A DNA stretch of 64,000 nt from Photobacterium atrarenae (GCF_024380015.1 NZ_CP101508.1:2480902-2544901); one strand, 5' to 3'. Counted from the stretch's first letter, positions 46,055-56,304 are shown. Numbers and translations: made by a program. Notes: generated from the letters alone by a model not told the origin.

Positions 46055-47095
46055 TTAGAGGAATTCATCCGCGCCGCCTCCGGTCAACATCAGTTCACCG
46101 GCATCAGACAAGCGTCGGGCAATCGACAGAATTTCTTTCTGTGCCGCTTCCACATCGGAGACCCGAATGGGTCCCATCGCTTCGAGATCGTCCTGCAGCA
46201 TTTCAGCAGCACGCTTAGACATATTGCGCAGGATCTTGTCGCGCAGCACGTCATCGGCACCTTTGAGGGCCTGTTGCAGCAGATCTTGCGGTACATCGCG
46301 CAGCAGAGTCTGGATCCCGCGATCATCAACCTCGGCCAGGTTATCGAAGACAAACATCAGATCGTCAATCTGGGTCGCCATATCTTCATCGGTTTCACGG
46401 ATTTGCTCCATCAACAAGCCTTCGACATTATTGTCGAGGTAGTTCATGATCTCCGCCGCCGCCTTCAGGCCGCCAATCTTCGCGGCCTGGGCACCCGCCT
46501 GACCGGCAAACTGTTTCTCCATGATGTCATTCAGCTCATGCAAGGCAGCCGGCTGGACTTCTTCCAGGTTGGCGATCCGCATCATCAGATCCAACCGGGT
46601 CCGCTCCGGGAACTGGGCCAAGATCTCAGCCGATTGCTCCGGCTCGAGATACGACAAGACGATGGTCTGGATCTGCGGGTGTTCGTTGAGAATAATACTG
46701 GCCACCTGACGCGGATCCATCCATTTCAACGAATCCAGACCACGGGACCCGCTGCCCATCAGGATCTGATCAACCAGGTTGTTGGCCTTGTCTTCGCCCA
46801 GCGCCGCGACCAGGGTATTGCGGACGAAGTCTTCACTGCCCATCCCGATGCTGGTGTATTTCTGGATATCTTCGAGAAAATGTCGATGGACCGCAGAAAC
46901 TTTATCCTGGCTCAGATCAGCCATGGAGGCCATCACGCCCCCCACCCGCTGAACCTGTTTCGGCTCGAGATGGCGAATAATACTGGCGGCATCCTGCTCG
47001 CTGAGACTCAGCAAGAGGATCGCCGCCTTGTCGGCCCCGGTCAGGGACGAGACATCAAATTTCTTCTCTTCGGTTGTTGCGACTTCGTTAGCCAT
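46055..47095 (-). CDS. fliG: Flagellar motor switch protein FliG
   Basis: C-ring protein that receives torque from stators. LTGADKAAILLLSLSEQDAASIIRHLEP at the N-terminus, EHPQIQTIVLSYLEPEQSAEIL in the middle, and the C-terminal torque helix DDRGIQTLLRDVPQDLLQQALKGADDVLRDKILRNMSKRAAEML with the conserved charged residues. 346 residues. Overlaps the fliF end by eight bases. Confidence 0.97.
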   Translation of the reverse strand: MANEVATTEEKKFDVSSLTGADKAAILLLSLSEQDAASIIRHLEPKQVQRVGGVMASMADLSQDKVSAVHRHFLEDIQKYTSIGMGSEDFVRNTLVAALGEDKANNLVDQILMGSGSRGLDSLKWMDPRQVASIILNEHPQIQTIVLSYLEPEQSAEILAQFPERTRLDLMMRIANLEEVQPAALHELNDIMEKQFAGQAGAQAAKIGGLKAAAEIMNYLDNNVEGLLMEQIRETDEDMATQIDDLMFVFDNLAEVDDRGIQTLLRDVPQDLLQQALKGADDVLRDKILRNMSKRAAEMLQDDLEAMGPIRVSDVEAAQKEILSIARRLSDAGELMLTGGGADEFL

Positions 47096-48836
47096 CTTCG
47101 CTTACCCAACTTTTCACCACTTGCGCGGCCAAATCCGGCTCATTAGCCACCAAGGCCCGGACGGCTTTCAGCAAATCTTCATCTTTATGCAGGTTTGGCA
47201 GATCCAGGGTACTGCTGCTCAGCTCCAGCACTTCAGCGCCGTCCAGCTCAGAACCGATCAGATCCACACCGTCTTCGCCCAGCTGACTGATTGGCATGCC
47301 ATTTTCATCCAACGGCGTCCCGTCCTGAGCCTGATTCGGATACAGCAGCTTGCGCATGGCCGGGCGAACCAGAACCAGGACCACCACCACAATCACCAGT
47401 GCAGCGGCCAGCCAGCGGATCCAGGTATTGAAATTCGGATGTTCCCATATCGGCAGGTCCGGTACCACCTGCTCTTCCGGCATCGCAAACGGGACGGAAA
47501 TCACTTCCAGCATATCGCCACGCCGATCGGAAAAACCCACCCCGCCTTTGAGTAACCGGGCAATCTTTGCCAGCTCAGCTTCACTGACCGGCACCCGGGT
47601 AATTTCGCCGGTTTCCGGATTGGTCACTTGCTTGTAATCAATCGCGACGGAAACCGTCTGGCGACTGACGACTCCGGTTTGCGCCCGCTTGTGACGGATG
47701 GTGGTATCAAGCTCAAAATTCCGGGTCGACTCCCGATGCACCGAACCATTGTTCGAACCTTTACCAGCCTGCATCTCGGCAATATCCTGCGGGATTGATG
47801 AATCTGCCGGCGGCTGGTTGCTCAACGCACCAGGGATCCCTGCCACCACATTACCGTTGTTGTAATCTTCGAGGGTGTATTCACTCCGGGTTGAAGGCGT
47901 CGTTGGATCGTATTGTTTGCGGGTCTCTTCTACCGCACTGAAATCCAGCGACACATCCACCTGCGAGGTATAGTTGCCAAGGCCCAGCACTGGGATCAGG
48001 ATCGCATCGATCTTCTCCCGCAGCGCCTGCTCTTGTTTTCGCTCGAGCTCATACTCTTTCCGTTGCGCGGCCGCACTCGGGTCTTCGGTACCGGAACTCA
48101 GCAGGCGCCCGTGTTGATCGGTAACCGTGACCCGGGTCGGCTTCAGGCCGGGTACGGCTGTCGCCACCATATCGACAATCGAGTCAACTTCTTCCTGGCG
48201 CAGGCTAGCGTTGGTGCCCAGGGTCAGAAAGACCGACGCCGAAGCTTCCTGGTTATGACGGACAAACACACTTTGCTTGGGCATCGCCAAAAGCACCTGT
48301 GCCTTGCGCACCTGTCGGATCTGCTCAATCGCCCGGGCCAACTGACGCTCACGGCTCAACTTCAGACGCTCGCGTTCAAGACGCTGCGACACCCCGAAGC
48401 CCATATCCTGCAGCAGGATCTCATCGCCTTCGGCGACGCTATTATTCAGACCGGCACGGGTCATCTCCAGCTTGATCGAGGAAAACGTATCGGCCGGAAC
48501 GCGGACAGTATTGCCGTCGAGGGTATATTCAATCTTCTTCTGATCAAAGTGATCCAAAATCGGGATCAACTCTTCAGTTTCAAAGGTACCGAGCGGACGC
48601 ATTTCTGGCTCTTTGATCCAAGCCACGACCAGGACAATTAACGCAACACAAATGGCGATCGACAGCACCAGGATCACCTGGCGTAACAGATCCAGGTTCC
48701 CCAGCAAACTATCAACTCGTGCGGCGCTTTTTTCCTCGGTATCGGGGTTTTGCAGCTCAGGCTCCGGCTCAGTCACCGCCGGTGGCGGCGCATTCCCGGC
48801 AACAGCCAGTTCGTTGTTGGTAGATGATTCCGACAC
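47088..48836 (-). CDS. fliF: Flagellar MS-ring protein FliF
   Basis: Forms the membrane ring on which the basal body is built; in polar species it is recruited by FlhF. TM1 at about 52-73, the RBM domains, TM2 at about 470-490, and a C-terminal FliG-binding peptide. 582 residues. Initiation is at a GTG (48834-48836) with AGGA upstream. Confidence 0.96.
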   Translation of the reverse strand: MSESSTNNELAVAGNAPPPAVTEPEPELQNPDTEEKSAARVDSLLGNLDLLRQVILVLSIAICVALIVLVVAWIKEPEMRPLGTFETEELIPILDHFDQKKIEYTLDGNTVRVPADTFSSIKLEMTRAGLNNSVAEGDEILLQDMGFGVSQRLERERLKLSRERQLARAIEQIRQVRKAQVLLAMPKQSVFVRHNQEASASVFLTLGTNASLRQEEVDSIVDMVATAVPGLKPTRVTVTDQHGRLLSSGTEDPSAAAQRKEYELERKQEQALREKIDAILIPVLGLGNYTSQVDVSLDFSAVEETRKQYDPTTPSTRSEYTLEDYNNGNVVAGIPGALSNQPPADSSIPQDIAEMQAGKGSNNGSVHRESTRNFELDTTIRHKRAQTGVVSRQTVSVAIDYKQVTNPETGEITRVPVSEAELAKIARLLKGGVGFSDRRGDMLEVISVPFAMPEEQVVPDLPIWEHPNFNTWIRWLAAALVIVVVVLVLVRPAMRKLLYPNQAQDGTPLDENGMPISQLGEDGVDLIGSELDGAEVLELSSSTLDLPNLHKDEDLLKAVRALVANEPDLAAQVVKSWVSEDG

Positions 48837-48853
48837 TAACTATGTTCCTGAGA

Positions 48854-49165
48854 TTAAACCGGCATATTCATGAGTTGCTTATATGCGTCCACGAGCTTGT
48901 TACGCACCTGGACCGTTGCTTCGAAAGCAACACTGGACTTATTTCGGGCAATCATGACATCAGACAGCGACACACTGCGGTCACCCTGATCGAAACGTGT
49001 TGCCAGCTCACCGGATGCTGACTGCAGGTTATTGACGGTTTTAATCGCATCACCCAGCACTGCGCCGAAGTCGGCACTGACCTGCTGACCGGTTGCCGGA
49101 CGCGATGAATTCTGGGCTTCCAGTTTCATCGCCTGCATTTCTGCCTGAAATCCGTTAACTTTCAT
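48854..49165 (-). CDS. fliE: Flagellar hook-basal body adaptor FliE
   Basis: Links the MS ring to the rod. The 103 residues end in the conserved SDVMIARNKSSVAFEATVQVRNKLVDAYKQLMNMPV. First gene of fliEFGHIJ. The 140-base gap upstream has no strong sigma54 match; TGGCGT-TAAGC-TTGT at 49254-49268 is the best, with T in place of the key C at -12. Confidence 0.95.
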   Translation of the reverse strand: MKVNGFQAEMQAMKLEAQNSSRPATGQQVSADFGAVLGDAIKTVNNLQSASGELATRFDQGDRSVSLSDVMIARNKSSVAFEATVQVRNKLVDAYKQLMNMPV

Positions 49166-49305
49166 GGTATTCCCCGTACAGTCAAAAAAGTGTCACCCTT
49201 GATAGCAAGTGACGGATTTTATTCGTTTGAATTCGTTTTGCCTAGCCATAAAAACAAGCTTAACGCCAGCTTCCGCTGAAAGAACAGCACCAGGACGGTT
49301 TTTAG

Positions 49306-50688
49306 TTAAACTGGGATCTCGATTCCAGCATCGCGCATTTTCGCCAATTTATAACGTAAAGTGCGCGGGCTGATCCCGAGCTTTTCAGCCACGTCTTTGC
49401 GGCGGCCTTCACAGGCGCGAATGGTATCCAGGATAATCGCAAACTCCTGCTCGCGCAGCTCGCTGCCCAGACCTTCGGCACCGCCCGGGATCTGAAGCGG
49501 CTCGACCGTTGGCACCACAGCCGTCGATTCTACCGCGGTTTGTAGGCTTTGTGCATCGAGCCAGTCCAAACCTTCTAACAAAATATGTTCACTTTCAATA
49601 CTATGACCATCGGCCAGGATCAGGGCCCGCTGGATCACATTATCCAGCTCACGCACATTGCCCGGCCAGCGGTACTGTTGCAATTTTTGTACTGCTGCTG
49701 GGCTCAACCCCGGCACCGGCAAGCCCTGCTTCATACAGTGGCGCTCGGTCAGATAACTGGCCAACGGTGCGATATCACCGATCCGCTCCGCCAGCGCCGG
49801 CCATACTAGCGGAAAAACATTGAGACGGTAATACAGATCTTCCCGGAAATGCCCTTCTGCCACATATTGTTTCAGATCCCGGTTACTGGTGGCCAGCACC
49901 CGGACATTGAGCTTGATACTCTTGCGACTGCCGAGCCGTTCGACTTCCCGCTCCTGCAGCACCCGCAGCAGCTTGGCCTGAAGGTTTAAATCCATTTCAC
50001 TGATCTCATCCAGCAAGATGGTGCCGTCCTGCGCCTGCTCAAATTTTCCCGGGCAGGCCTGAACCGCGCCGGTAAAGGCACCTTTTTCATAGCCAAACAG
50101 GGTTGCTTCCAACATGTTATCCGGGATCGCCGCACAGTTAATCGCAACGAACGGGCCGTCCCGGCGCTGCGAATGCTCGTGGATATACCGCGACATCACC
50201 TCTTTGCCAGAACCGCTCGGCCCCAGCACCATCACGCTAGCATCGGTTTTCGCCACTTTCTCCGCCAGCGCCAGCAATTTCTTCGACTTTTCATCTTCAG
50301 CAATTGCATGGCTCGATTCACTTTTTACCGGTGCGTAACGGCTGACCATATTCAACAGCACTTCCGGGGCAAAGGGCTTAGCCATATAATCAATGGCCCC
50401 ATCTTTCATCGCCGAGACCGCATCTTCAATATTGGCATAGGCGGTCATCAGCAACACCGGCAGCTTCGGCCAGTGCTGTTTGATGCTGCGCAGCAGACCC
50501 AGGCCATCCATGCCGGCCATCTGCACATCGGACACCACAATATCAACCGGCTCGGATTTCAACAACAGCAACGCCTGCTCAGCGCTGTCCGCTTCCAGCC
50601 ATTGGTAACCGGCCAGTGCGAGGGTATCGACCAAGGCTTCACGCAGCCCTTCATCATCTTCGACGACCAATACACGGCTTTGATTCAT
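49306..50688 (-). CDS. flrC: Sigma54-dependent flagellar response regulator FlrC
   Basis: Activates class III flagellar promoters when phosphorylated by FlrB. Receiver domain with D54 (VVSDVQMAGMDG), AAA+ domain with GPSGSGKE, GAFTGA ([14 protein letters not shown]) and ILLDEISEMD, and a Fis-type HTH at the C-terminus (GRRKDVAEKLGISPRTLRYKLAKMRDAG). 460 residues; its start overlaps flrB by four bases. Confidence 0.96.
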   Translation of the reverse strand: MNQSRVLVVEDDEGLREALVDTLALAGYQWLEADSAEQALLLLKSEPVDIVVSDVQMAGMDGLGLLRSIKQHWPKLPVLLMTAYANIEDAVSAMKDGAIDYMAKPFAPEVLLNMVSRYAPVKSESSHAIAEDEKSKKLLALAEKVAKTDASVMVLGPSGSGKEVMSRYIHEHSQRRDGPFVAINCAAIPDNMLEATLFGYEKGAFTGAVQACPGKFEQAQDGTILLDEISEMDLNLQAKLLRVLQEREVERLGSRKSIKLNVRVLATSNRDLKQYVAEGHFREDLYYRLNVFPLVWPALAERIGDIAPLASYLTERHCMKQGLPVPGLSPAAVQKLQQYRWPGNVRELDNVIQRALILADGHSIESEHILLEGLDWLDAQSLQTAVESTAVVPTVEPLQIPGGAEGLGSELREQEFAIILDTIRACEGRRKDVAEKLGISPRTLRYKLAKMRDAGIEIPV

Positions 50689-51767
50689 CTCAACTCTCCA
50701 ATTGATTGTTGTGGTGATTGTTGTGAAATAGTATTCGTCGTCTCCGGGATCGACGCCGAATGACCTGCCAGAGGCAGGGTCAGGGTAAAACAGGCTCCCT
50801 GGCCAAGCTCAGACGCCAGCGACAGCTGCCCTTTGTGGGCTGTAGCCACCATCTGGACCACAGCCAGCCCTAGCCCGGTTCCCTGTTGGCGCGTGGTAAA
50901 GAAAGGCTCCAGGATTTTCGGTTGCATCTCGGGCGCAATCCCCGGCCCGTTATCCGTCACAGATATCCGGACCATGTCCCCCTGCTGGCGGCACTGCAGC
51001 GCGACCCGGCATTGCTTACCCGACATCTGAATCGCATTGGTGATCAAATTCCCCAGCGCGCTGGCAAGCGCATTAGCATTGCCGAGCAAAGTCAGACTTT
51101 CATCGTCACAGTCAATGCTGAAGTCCACCTGATTCGTCACCACCTGCGCTTCAACCATATTATCAAGTTCATTGAGCAGGCTCTCGAGGGTAAAGGTTGC
51201 CACGACCTTGTTGTCGCCCCCCTTTGCAAATAAGAGCATATCATTAACCTGCTTTTCCAGATCATGCAGGCGATCAACTAATTTGGTCTGAAATCGCTGT
51301 CGAGTCTGCTGATTGAGATTCGGCGCCGATAAATTGGCGGCATACAGCAAGGCACTCGACAATGGCGTGCGCACCTGGTGTGCCAGGGAAGCGACCATTT
51401 TACCAAGTGAAGATAACCGTTGCATTTCACTGAGTCGCGATTGCAGCAGCCGGGTTTCTGTCATATCAGTAATAAAAATCAGCTGGCCGCTATCCGTGGC
51501 AGAAATCGCCAGCTTAACCTTACGCCCGCTGCGCAAAGACACCTCATGGCCGTCATCTTCCTGCGGCGCAAACGCCCTTTGAATGACGGCAAACCACCGC
51601 TCTCCGACCAGCGGCTCACCAAGCAACCGCCGGGCTTCCGGGTTCGCCTCATCAACGACCCCGGTCGAGTCCAGAAAAATGACGCCGGACGGCATCACAT
51701 CTAACACCTGTTGATACCGGCTTACCTGTTGGGTGAGCGTTTCAGATGGTGGCGCATTGTCAGCCAT
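50685..51767 (-). CDS. flrB: Flagellar sensor histidine kinase FlrB
   Basis: Cytoplasmic kinase for FlrC. PAS domain (about 15-105), HisKA with H130 (ASLAHQVRTPLSSAL), and HATPase (NLITNAIQMSG, DNGPGIAPEM, QGTGLGLAVVQ). No TM helix, so it senses an internal state. 360 residues. A sigma54-type promoter and the flrA terminator lie upstream. Confidence 0.95.
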   Translation of the reverse strand: MADNAPPSETLTQQVSRYQQVLDVMPSGVIFLDSTGVVDEANPEARRLLGEPLVGERWFAVIQRAFAPQEDDGHEVSLRSGRKVKLAISATDSGQLIFITDMTETRLLQSRLSEMQRLSSLGKMVASLAHQVRTPLSSALLYAANLSAPNLNQQTRQRFQTKLVDRLHDLEKQVNDMLLFAKGGDNKVVATFTLESLLNELDNMVEAQVVTNQVDFSIDCDDESLTLLGNANALASALGNLITNAIQMSGKQCRVALQCRQQGDMVRISVTDNGPGIAPEMQPKILEPFFTTRQQGTGLGLAVVQMVATAHKGQLSLASELGQGACFTLTLPLAGHSASIPETTNTISQQSPQQSIGELR

Positions 51768-51804
51768 GAGTTCCCTGATAAAATCGCATTAAAACACCAA
51801 ACAA

Positions 51805-51819
51805 GCATGTTTTATGCCA
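51805..51819 (-). promoter_or_regulatory. Sigma54 promoter for flrBC
   Basis: Minus strand TGGCAT-AAAAC-ATGC, five of six at -24 and three of four at -12 with GG and GC kept, 38 bases before the flrB ATG. It fits the known FlrA-activated class II position. Confidence 0.65.
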
Positions 51820-51863
51820 AAATAAATTTCATGTTATCAATGGGTTGGGCAAAAGAAAAGAAA

Positions 51864-51895
51864 ACAGGTGGTGTCAGAAAAGTGACACCACCTGT
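51864..51895 (-). terminator. Intrinsic terminator of flrA
   Basis: ACAGGTGGTGTCA and TGACACCACCTGT form a perfect 13-bp stem with a six-base loop, followed on the minus strand by TTTTCTTTTCTTTT. It separates flrA from flrBC. Confidence 0.9.
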
Positions 51896-51909
51896 GATAG
51901 AGAGAGGGG

Positions 51910-53367
51910 TTAGCGGAGATCGTCTTTATTCAGGCCGTACTTGCGCATTTTTTCGACCAGCGTGGTCCGGCGCATACCCAGCATATCAGCCGCCCGCGCC
52001 ACCACCCCGGATTGTGCCTCCAGGGCCTGGCGGATCATATCGACTTCCAGCTCTGCCAGCATTTCTTTCAGGTTGACCCCTTCCGGCGGCAGATCGCTCA
52101 TCCCGGTATGCTCTTCCAGCTCATCAGAGCTGGCGGCAAACATATCGGCCAGCGCTGCTCGCTCCTGATCTTCAGTCGACAGGGAGTGATCCTCCGGCTG
52201 AAATTCAGGCAGATCATTATAGCGGTACTTCATCGGCAGATGATTCACATCCACCATTTCACCCGGATAGAGGATGATCAACCGCTCGACCAGATTGGCC
52301 AGCTCACGAACATTCCCCGGCCAGTCATGCTCCATCAGCGACGTGATCGCCCGCGGCGTGAAATGGATCTGCTTCGCCCCTTCAGCCTCCAACCGCGCCA
52401 GCAATTCTTGCAGCAGCAACGGAATGTCGCCAATACGCTCGCGCAAGGCCGGCATTTCGATCGGAAACACATTCAGGCGATAGTAGAGATCTTCCCGGAA
52501 TGTGTTGCTCTGGATCATCTCGTCGAGATTACGGTGTGTCGCTGCAATGATCCGAACGTTAACCTTGATGGTGTCGTTGCCGCCGACCCGCTCAAAGCAG
52601 CGTTCCTGCAACACCCGCAGGAGTTTCACCTGCATCGGCATCGGCATATCACCAATTTCATCGAGGAACAGGGTGCCGCCTTCAGCCAGCTCAAAACGCC
52701 CTTTGCGGGCCGAGATCGCCCCGGTAAACGCACCTTTCTCATGGCCGAACAGTTCGCTTTCCAGCAACTCCGGCGGGATAGCGCCACAATTCACCGGCAC
52801 AAACGGCCCTTGGCCACGAGAGGAATGGTAGTGAACATTTCGCGCCACCACCTCTTTTCCGGTACCGGATTCACCGAGGATCAGCACACTGGCATCCGTT
52901 GAGGAGACCTGTTCGATCAGATGACGAACCTGGCTGATCGCCTCACTGCGGCCAACCATGCTCCGGAATAAAGTGTTTTTCCGTCCAAGCTGCGGCACCT
53001 GAAAGGCGCGCTTACCCAGGAATTCCTGGCAATGGCGCAACGCATCCGAGAGCTGTCCGTAATACAACGGCAGCTCGAGCTCACCTACATAATTAGGTAA
53101 TCCCGCCAGCTCTTCAGCATGGCATGATAATGCAATGATAGGAATATGATTATGGATCCTGAGATCATCCAAAATCTTTTTCAGGGATTTCCCATTATTT
53201 ACTTTTCCCAGTAAACAGGCACCCCATTCCTTTTCCCAAAGCGAGTTATCCACCTCACCAGTCGACACAGCTTCGTACTGCTCACCGACAAAATTCAGGA
53301 TCACACTTAAGTCATGACGGTGCTGCCGGTCGTCATCAATAACGAGGGTTTTTGCTAAACCTTGCAT
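51910..53367 (-). CDS. flrA: Master flagellar regulator FlrA (FleQ family)
   Basis: Sigma54 activator at the top of the polar flagellar cascade, also a c-di-GMP-binding protein in relatives. The N-terminal FleQ-type domain lacks the phosphoacceptor aspartate ([11 protein letters not shown] at the usual site). AAA+ domain: [14 protein letters not shown] ([14 protein letters not shown]), [10 protein letters not shown]; Fis-type [28 protein letters not shown]. 485 residues. It stands alone between fliS and its terminator. Confidence 0.96.
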   Translation of the reverse strand: MQGLAKTLVIDDDRQHRHDLSVILNFVGEQYEAVSTGEVDNSLWEKEWGACLLGKVNNGKSLKKILDDLRIHNHIPIIALSCHAEELAGLPNYVGELELPLYYGQLSDALRHCQEFLGKRAFQVPQLGRKNTLFRSMVGRSEAISQVRHLIEQVSSTDASVLILGESGTGKEVVARNVHYHSSRGQGPFVPVNCGAIPPELLESELFGHEKGAFTGAISARKGRFELAEGGTLFLDEIGDMPMPMQVKLLRVLQERCFERVGGNDTIKVNVRIIAATHRNLDEMIQSNTFREDLYYRLNVFPIEMPALRERIGDIPLLLQELLARLEAEGAKQIHFTPRAITSLMEHDWPGNVRELANLVERLIILYPGEMVDVNHLPMKYRYNDLPEFQPEDHSLSTEDQERAALADMFAASSDELEEHTGMSDLPPEGVNLKEMLAELEVDMIRQALEAQSGVVARAADMLGMRRTTLVEKMRKYGLNKDDLR

Positions 53368-53503
53368 AGGAGAGATATTGCCTGCCTTTATAGGATTCTT
53401 CTATTCTATGGCTTTTATACCAAACGAAAGGATCAGTCGAGCTCAACCGATCTTCATTCTGTTTGATATTACTGAGGAACAGCAACCAAAAGTATTGCCG
53501 ACC

Positions 53504-53531
53504 ATTGTAATAAAAGCACAGGATAAGGCAA
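53504..53531 (-). promoter_or_regulatory. Candidate sigma70 promoter for flrA
   Basis: Minus strand TTGCCT (53526-53531), 16 bases, TACAAT (53504-53509). A start near 53495 would give a leader of about 125 bases. flrA is sigma70-dependent in Vibrio. Confidence 0.4.
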
Positions 53532-53655
53532 CCGGGGACACGCAAAAGCTGTGACCCCAGTACAAAGGAATGTGTGGATCGGGGCATTGGTGGCGTTATT
53601 TTGACTAAGCAGGCGTACAGTCAATCACCAATCCCCTTGTGGAATTGCAGCTGTC

Positions 53656-54066
53656 CTAGACGTCGAGCTGCGTCATGTTGTGATACTCTGCCGGGATTTG
53701 ATCCCAGGCCGATTTAATTTCGCGCAGCATCTCGATCACTTCATCGATGGGCTCACCCAGGTTTTCCTGATTGGCCTTGTAGATCTGCTGGATCATATAG
53801 TCATACAGTGCGTCCAGATTCACGGCGATCTCTGCGCCATCTTCCATCGACAGACAGCTCCGTAAACTGATCACGATATCCAGTGCCTTGCCCAAGCGTT
53901 CGCCCTTAGTGGCAACATTACCCTGCACCATGGCTGCTTTGCCCTGGATCAGGCGCTCAATGGCCCCAGACATCAGCATCGAAATCACGCGGTGGGGTGA
54001 TGCCGAAGTTAACTGACTGTCGACAGAGACACGTTTGTAAGCCTGTAGCGATCCTCTCATTGCCAT
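53656..54066 (-). CDS. fliS: Flagellin export chaperone FliS
   Basis: Binds the C-terminal end of flagellin before export. The 136 residues are helical, with SPHRVISMLMSGAIERLIQGKAAM, the FliS core. It follows flaI by ten bases and ends the flaG-fliD-flaI-fliS group. Confidence 0.95.
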   Translation of the reverse strand: MAMRGSLQAYKRVSVDSQLTSASPHRVISMLMSGAIERLIQGKAAMVQGNVATKGERLGKALDIVISLRSCLSMEDGAEIAVNLDALYDYMIQQIYKANQENLGEPIDEVIEMLREIKSAWDQIPAEYHNMTQLDV

Positions 54067-54076
54067 TTTTCTAACC

Positions 54077-54361
54077 TTACCGAAATGTATTGTAAACCTG
54101 CATCGAGCGTTGCCCGTGCTGTAGTCGCTTTAGCTGACCTGCCGATCGCTCCCGATGTCGGCGAATCCGGTCAAGTAAACCCGACGTGCGTTCTACGGCA
54201 GCCCGCCATTCATTGTGATCCAAGTGCTCGGGCGCTGCCATGAGTTGTTGTAATAGCTGATTACGATGTTGCAGCAATTGTGCCAGCTGGCCGGCATCCA
54301 CATCATCATCCGTTGCCAGCAGTGCTTCTAATTGTTCGTCAAGCTGTTGTAATTGCTGCAT
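54077..54361 (-). CDS. flaI: FlaI, FliT-like flagellar chaperone
   Basis: A small helical protein in the position held by flaI in Vibrio (between fliD and fliS), probably the chaperone of the FliD cap. The frame opens at an ATG at 54373; the ATG at 54361 is preferred because GAGG stands six bases before it (94 residues: MQQLQQLDEQLEALLATDDD). Sequence conservation in this group is low, so the family call rests largely on position. Confidence 0.7.
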   Translation of the reverse strand: MQQLQQLDEQLEALLATDDDVDAGQLAQLLQHRNQLLQQLMAAPEHLDHNEWRAAVERTSGLLDRIRRHRERSAGQLKRLQHGQRSMQVYNTFR

Positions 54362-54384
54362 GGATAACCTCATTCATCCGGAAA

Positions 54385-55770
54385 TCAGGACGGCAGCATA
54401 CTCATCATCGAGCTGAGCTGTCCTTTCATTTCCCCCATTGCCTTATCCATCGCCGTAAATTGGTCGTGAACCCGTTTTTGCACACTATCCATCCGGCGAT
54501 CCAGCTTTTCTTGCTCACTATTAAGCGACATCCGCTGCTCGTTCAGACTGTCCTGCCGCCCTTTGATGCTGCCGGTGATCCCGGTGTGGGCGTGGATCAA
54601 ATCTTCCACCTTGCGGGCGAATCCTTCCCGGCTGGAGAAAAACTCACCGACATCAGCAAAGTTCTGCGCCAACTGACGATCGAGCATGTCATAGTCAATT
54701 TCTAGCTGGCCCTGCATCGTGGTGGTGATCCCCAGCTCACTCAAAGTCCTGAGGCTCTCCGGCGCCCCTTCCACCGGAGTCGAGAACGCCGCACGCAGCT
54801 GATTGTCGACGCTGCGAATGATGCTATCGCCAACCAGCGGGCCTTTTTCCTGAGTTTCCGGATCAAATTTAGCCAGTTCCTGGGATGTCGCATAAAACTG
54901 GTTGTATGCATTGACGAACTGCTCAATCGCACCACCAACAGCATTGCGATCATAGGCCACATCAACAATCACAGGTTTGTCCTGCAGCTGACCATTTTCA
55001 TCGTCCTTCGCCAGCGCCTGGAGATTTAAGTCCACCCCTTTAATCGCATCTTCGATGGTATTGGTGTCGCTGGTCACCACAGCCAGCCCGTCAATCACCA
55101 CTTTGGCATCCGTCGCAGCCTGCATCTCCCGCATCGAGTTAATCTCGTTATTGGGGTTGAAGCCAAACTTTTGCAGCGTACTGGCCACCGGGGCATCGAC
55201 CCGAACCTTAATACTATTTTGCTCGCCGCTTTTATCCGACGACAACACCAGGCGCGCACCGACATCATCTTTGATCACTGAAGCCATCACCCCGTTATTT
55301 GAGGGGTGGCGGTTGATCAGTCGAACCACGTCCAGAATCTTACTTTCATCTTCCGGGATCTCGACGTTAAATGAGCTCGCTCCAAGCGAGATCGCCAGTT
55401 TGCCGGCCCCCATCTTTTCTGTATCGTCAAAGCTTCCGGAGACAATTTTGTGCGCCCGGGCCAGTTGTTCGACTTTGACACTGTACTTGCCCGGCAGCGC
55501 TTCGTGCGATGCACTTGCGGTCAGCACCTCTGGCGTATCCGATGAGACAGTCCGTGCCGATAAGGTATGATTCCGACGAAAGTCCGCCATCAGGTACTTC
55601 ATTTCATCCAGCGTACCTTTCAGCTTCCCGTAGGCGCTGATACTGACATCAACATTCTCGCGGCGTTCGTTAATACGCGCTTCTTTCGGTGCCCGCTCCG
55701 CCTCAACAATCTTGTTCACCATACTGTTAATGTCGAGACCGGAAGCAGTCGCAGCTGCGCCTATATTCAT
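54385..55770 (-). CDS. fliD: Filament cap protein FliD (FlaH/HAP2)
   Basis: Caps the growing filament. MNIGAAATASGLDINSMVNKIVEAERAP at the N-terminus and the C-terminal helix (KVEDLIHAHTGITGSIKGRQDSLNEQRMSLNSEQEKLDRRM) are typical. The frame starts at a GTG two codons upstream, which is itself within GAGGTGG, the ribosome site of the ATG at 55768-55770; that ATG is used (461 residues). Confidence 0.95.
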   Translation of the reverse strand: MNIGAAATASGLDINSMVNKIVEAERAPKEARINERRENVDVSISAYGKLKGTLDEMKYLMADFRRNHTLSARTVSSDTPEVLTASASHEALPGKYSVKVEQLARAHKIVSGSFDDTEKMGAGKLAISLGASSFNVEIPEDESKILDVVRLINRHPSNNGVMASVIKDDVGARLVLSSDKSGEQNSIKVRVDAPVASTLQKFGFNPNNEINSMREMQAATDAKVVIDGLAVVTSDTNTIEDAIKGVDLNLQALAKDDENGQLQDKPVIVDVAYDRNAVGGAIEQFVNAYNQFYATSQELAKFDPETQEKGPLVGDSIIRSVDNQLRAAFSTPVEGAPESLRTLSELGITTTMQGQLEIDYDMLDRQLAQNFADVGEFFSSREGFARKVEDLIHAHTGITGSIKGRQDSLNEQRMSLNSEQEKLDRRMDSVQKRVHDQFTAMDKAMGEMKGQLSSMMSMLPS

Positions 55771-55792
55771 TACCACCTCTATTGATACCGCA

Positions 55793-56254
55793 TCAAACTT
55801 TCGTCGTTACCAAACCTCCCGAATGATGCGCCAGCTGTCGTGATAGTGACAACATCTCTTCGTCAGGAATTTGGCGAACGACCTCTCCGGTACGCTTATC
55901 GTAAATCGTAACCACATTTTTACCCGACTCTTCATCGATTCGAAATGCCAGGCCTTTATTAAGCGTTGTTCCAACAAACTCTTCAATCCGCGCCACCACC
56001 TTCTCCAGTTGCTCTCTCTGCAGCTGGTGCTGCTGCTCTGCATTGGCGGACTGCTCGACCCGTCGGACATCACTCTTGCCATGATCACTGCTGGCGGTGA
56101 TGTGCATACCGGATGTCGTTGTTGCCGCTGGGCTCTCTGGGGATTGACTCTTAGATTTATTAGCAATACTTGTGCCAACAGAAGAATGGGTGCCATTCTC
56201 GGCAGAACGGGAGAGAAGTGAAGAAGTTGAAACAGATTTGACATCCATATTCAT
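55793..56254 (-). CDS. flaG: FlaG family protein
   Basis: A 153-residue protein with a disordered Ser-rich first half and the FlaG domain in the second half (VVARIEEFVGTTLNKGLAFRIDEESGKNVVTIYDKRTGEVVRQIPDEEML). In Vibrio and Pseudomonas it limits filament length. It lies just after the flagellin terminator and 16-22 bases before fliD; AAGGTGA precedes the ATG. Confidence 0.9.
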   Translation of the reverse strand: MNMDVKSVSTSSLLSRSAENGTHSSVGTSIANKSKSQSPESPAATTTSGMHITASSDHGKSDVRRVEQSANAEQQHQLQREQLEKVVARIEEFVGTTLNKGLAFRIDEESGKNVVTIYDKRTGEVVRQIPDEEMLSLSRQLAHHSGGLVTTKV

Positions 56255-56270
56255 TCACCTTCTGAAAGCA

Positions 56271-56304
56271 GAAAGCGGCAAGGGGGCAGCCCCTTGCCGC
56301 TTTC
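56271..56304 (-). terminator. Terminator after the second flagellin gene
   Basis: GAAAGCGGCAAGGGG and CCCCTTGCCGCTTTC: 15-bp perfect stem, four-base loop, followed by TGCTTTC (weak T-run). The core CGGCAAGGGG is the same as in the terminator after the upstream flagellin. flaG begins 17 bases beyond, so some read-through is likely. Confidence 0.75.

Noticed and set aside
49254..49268. TGGCGT-TAAGC-TTGT as a sigma54 promoter for fliE
   Set aside because: The invariant C of the -12 GC is replaced by T; kept only as a note.
53336..53587. An 83-codon minus-strand frame over the flrA leader and start
   Set aside because: It overlaps the flrA start in another frame, has no ribosome site and no family resemblance; it covers the candidate flrA promoter.
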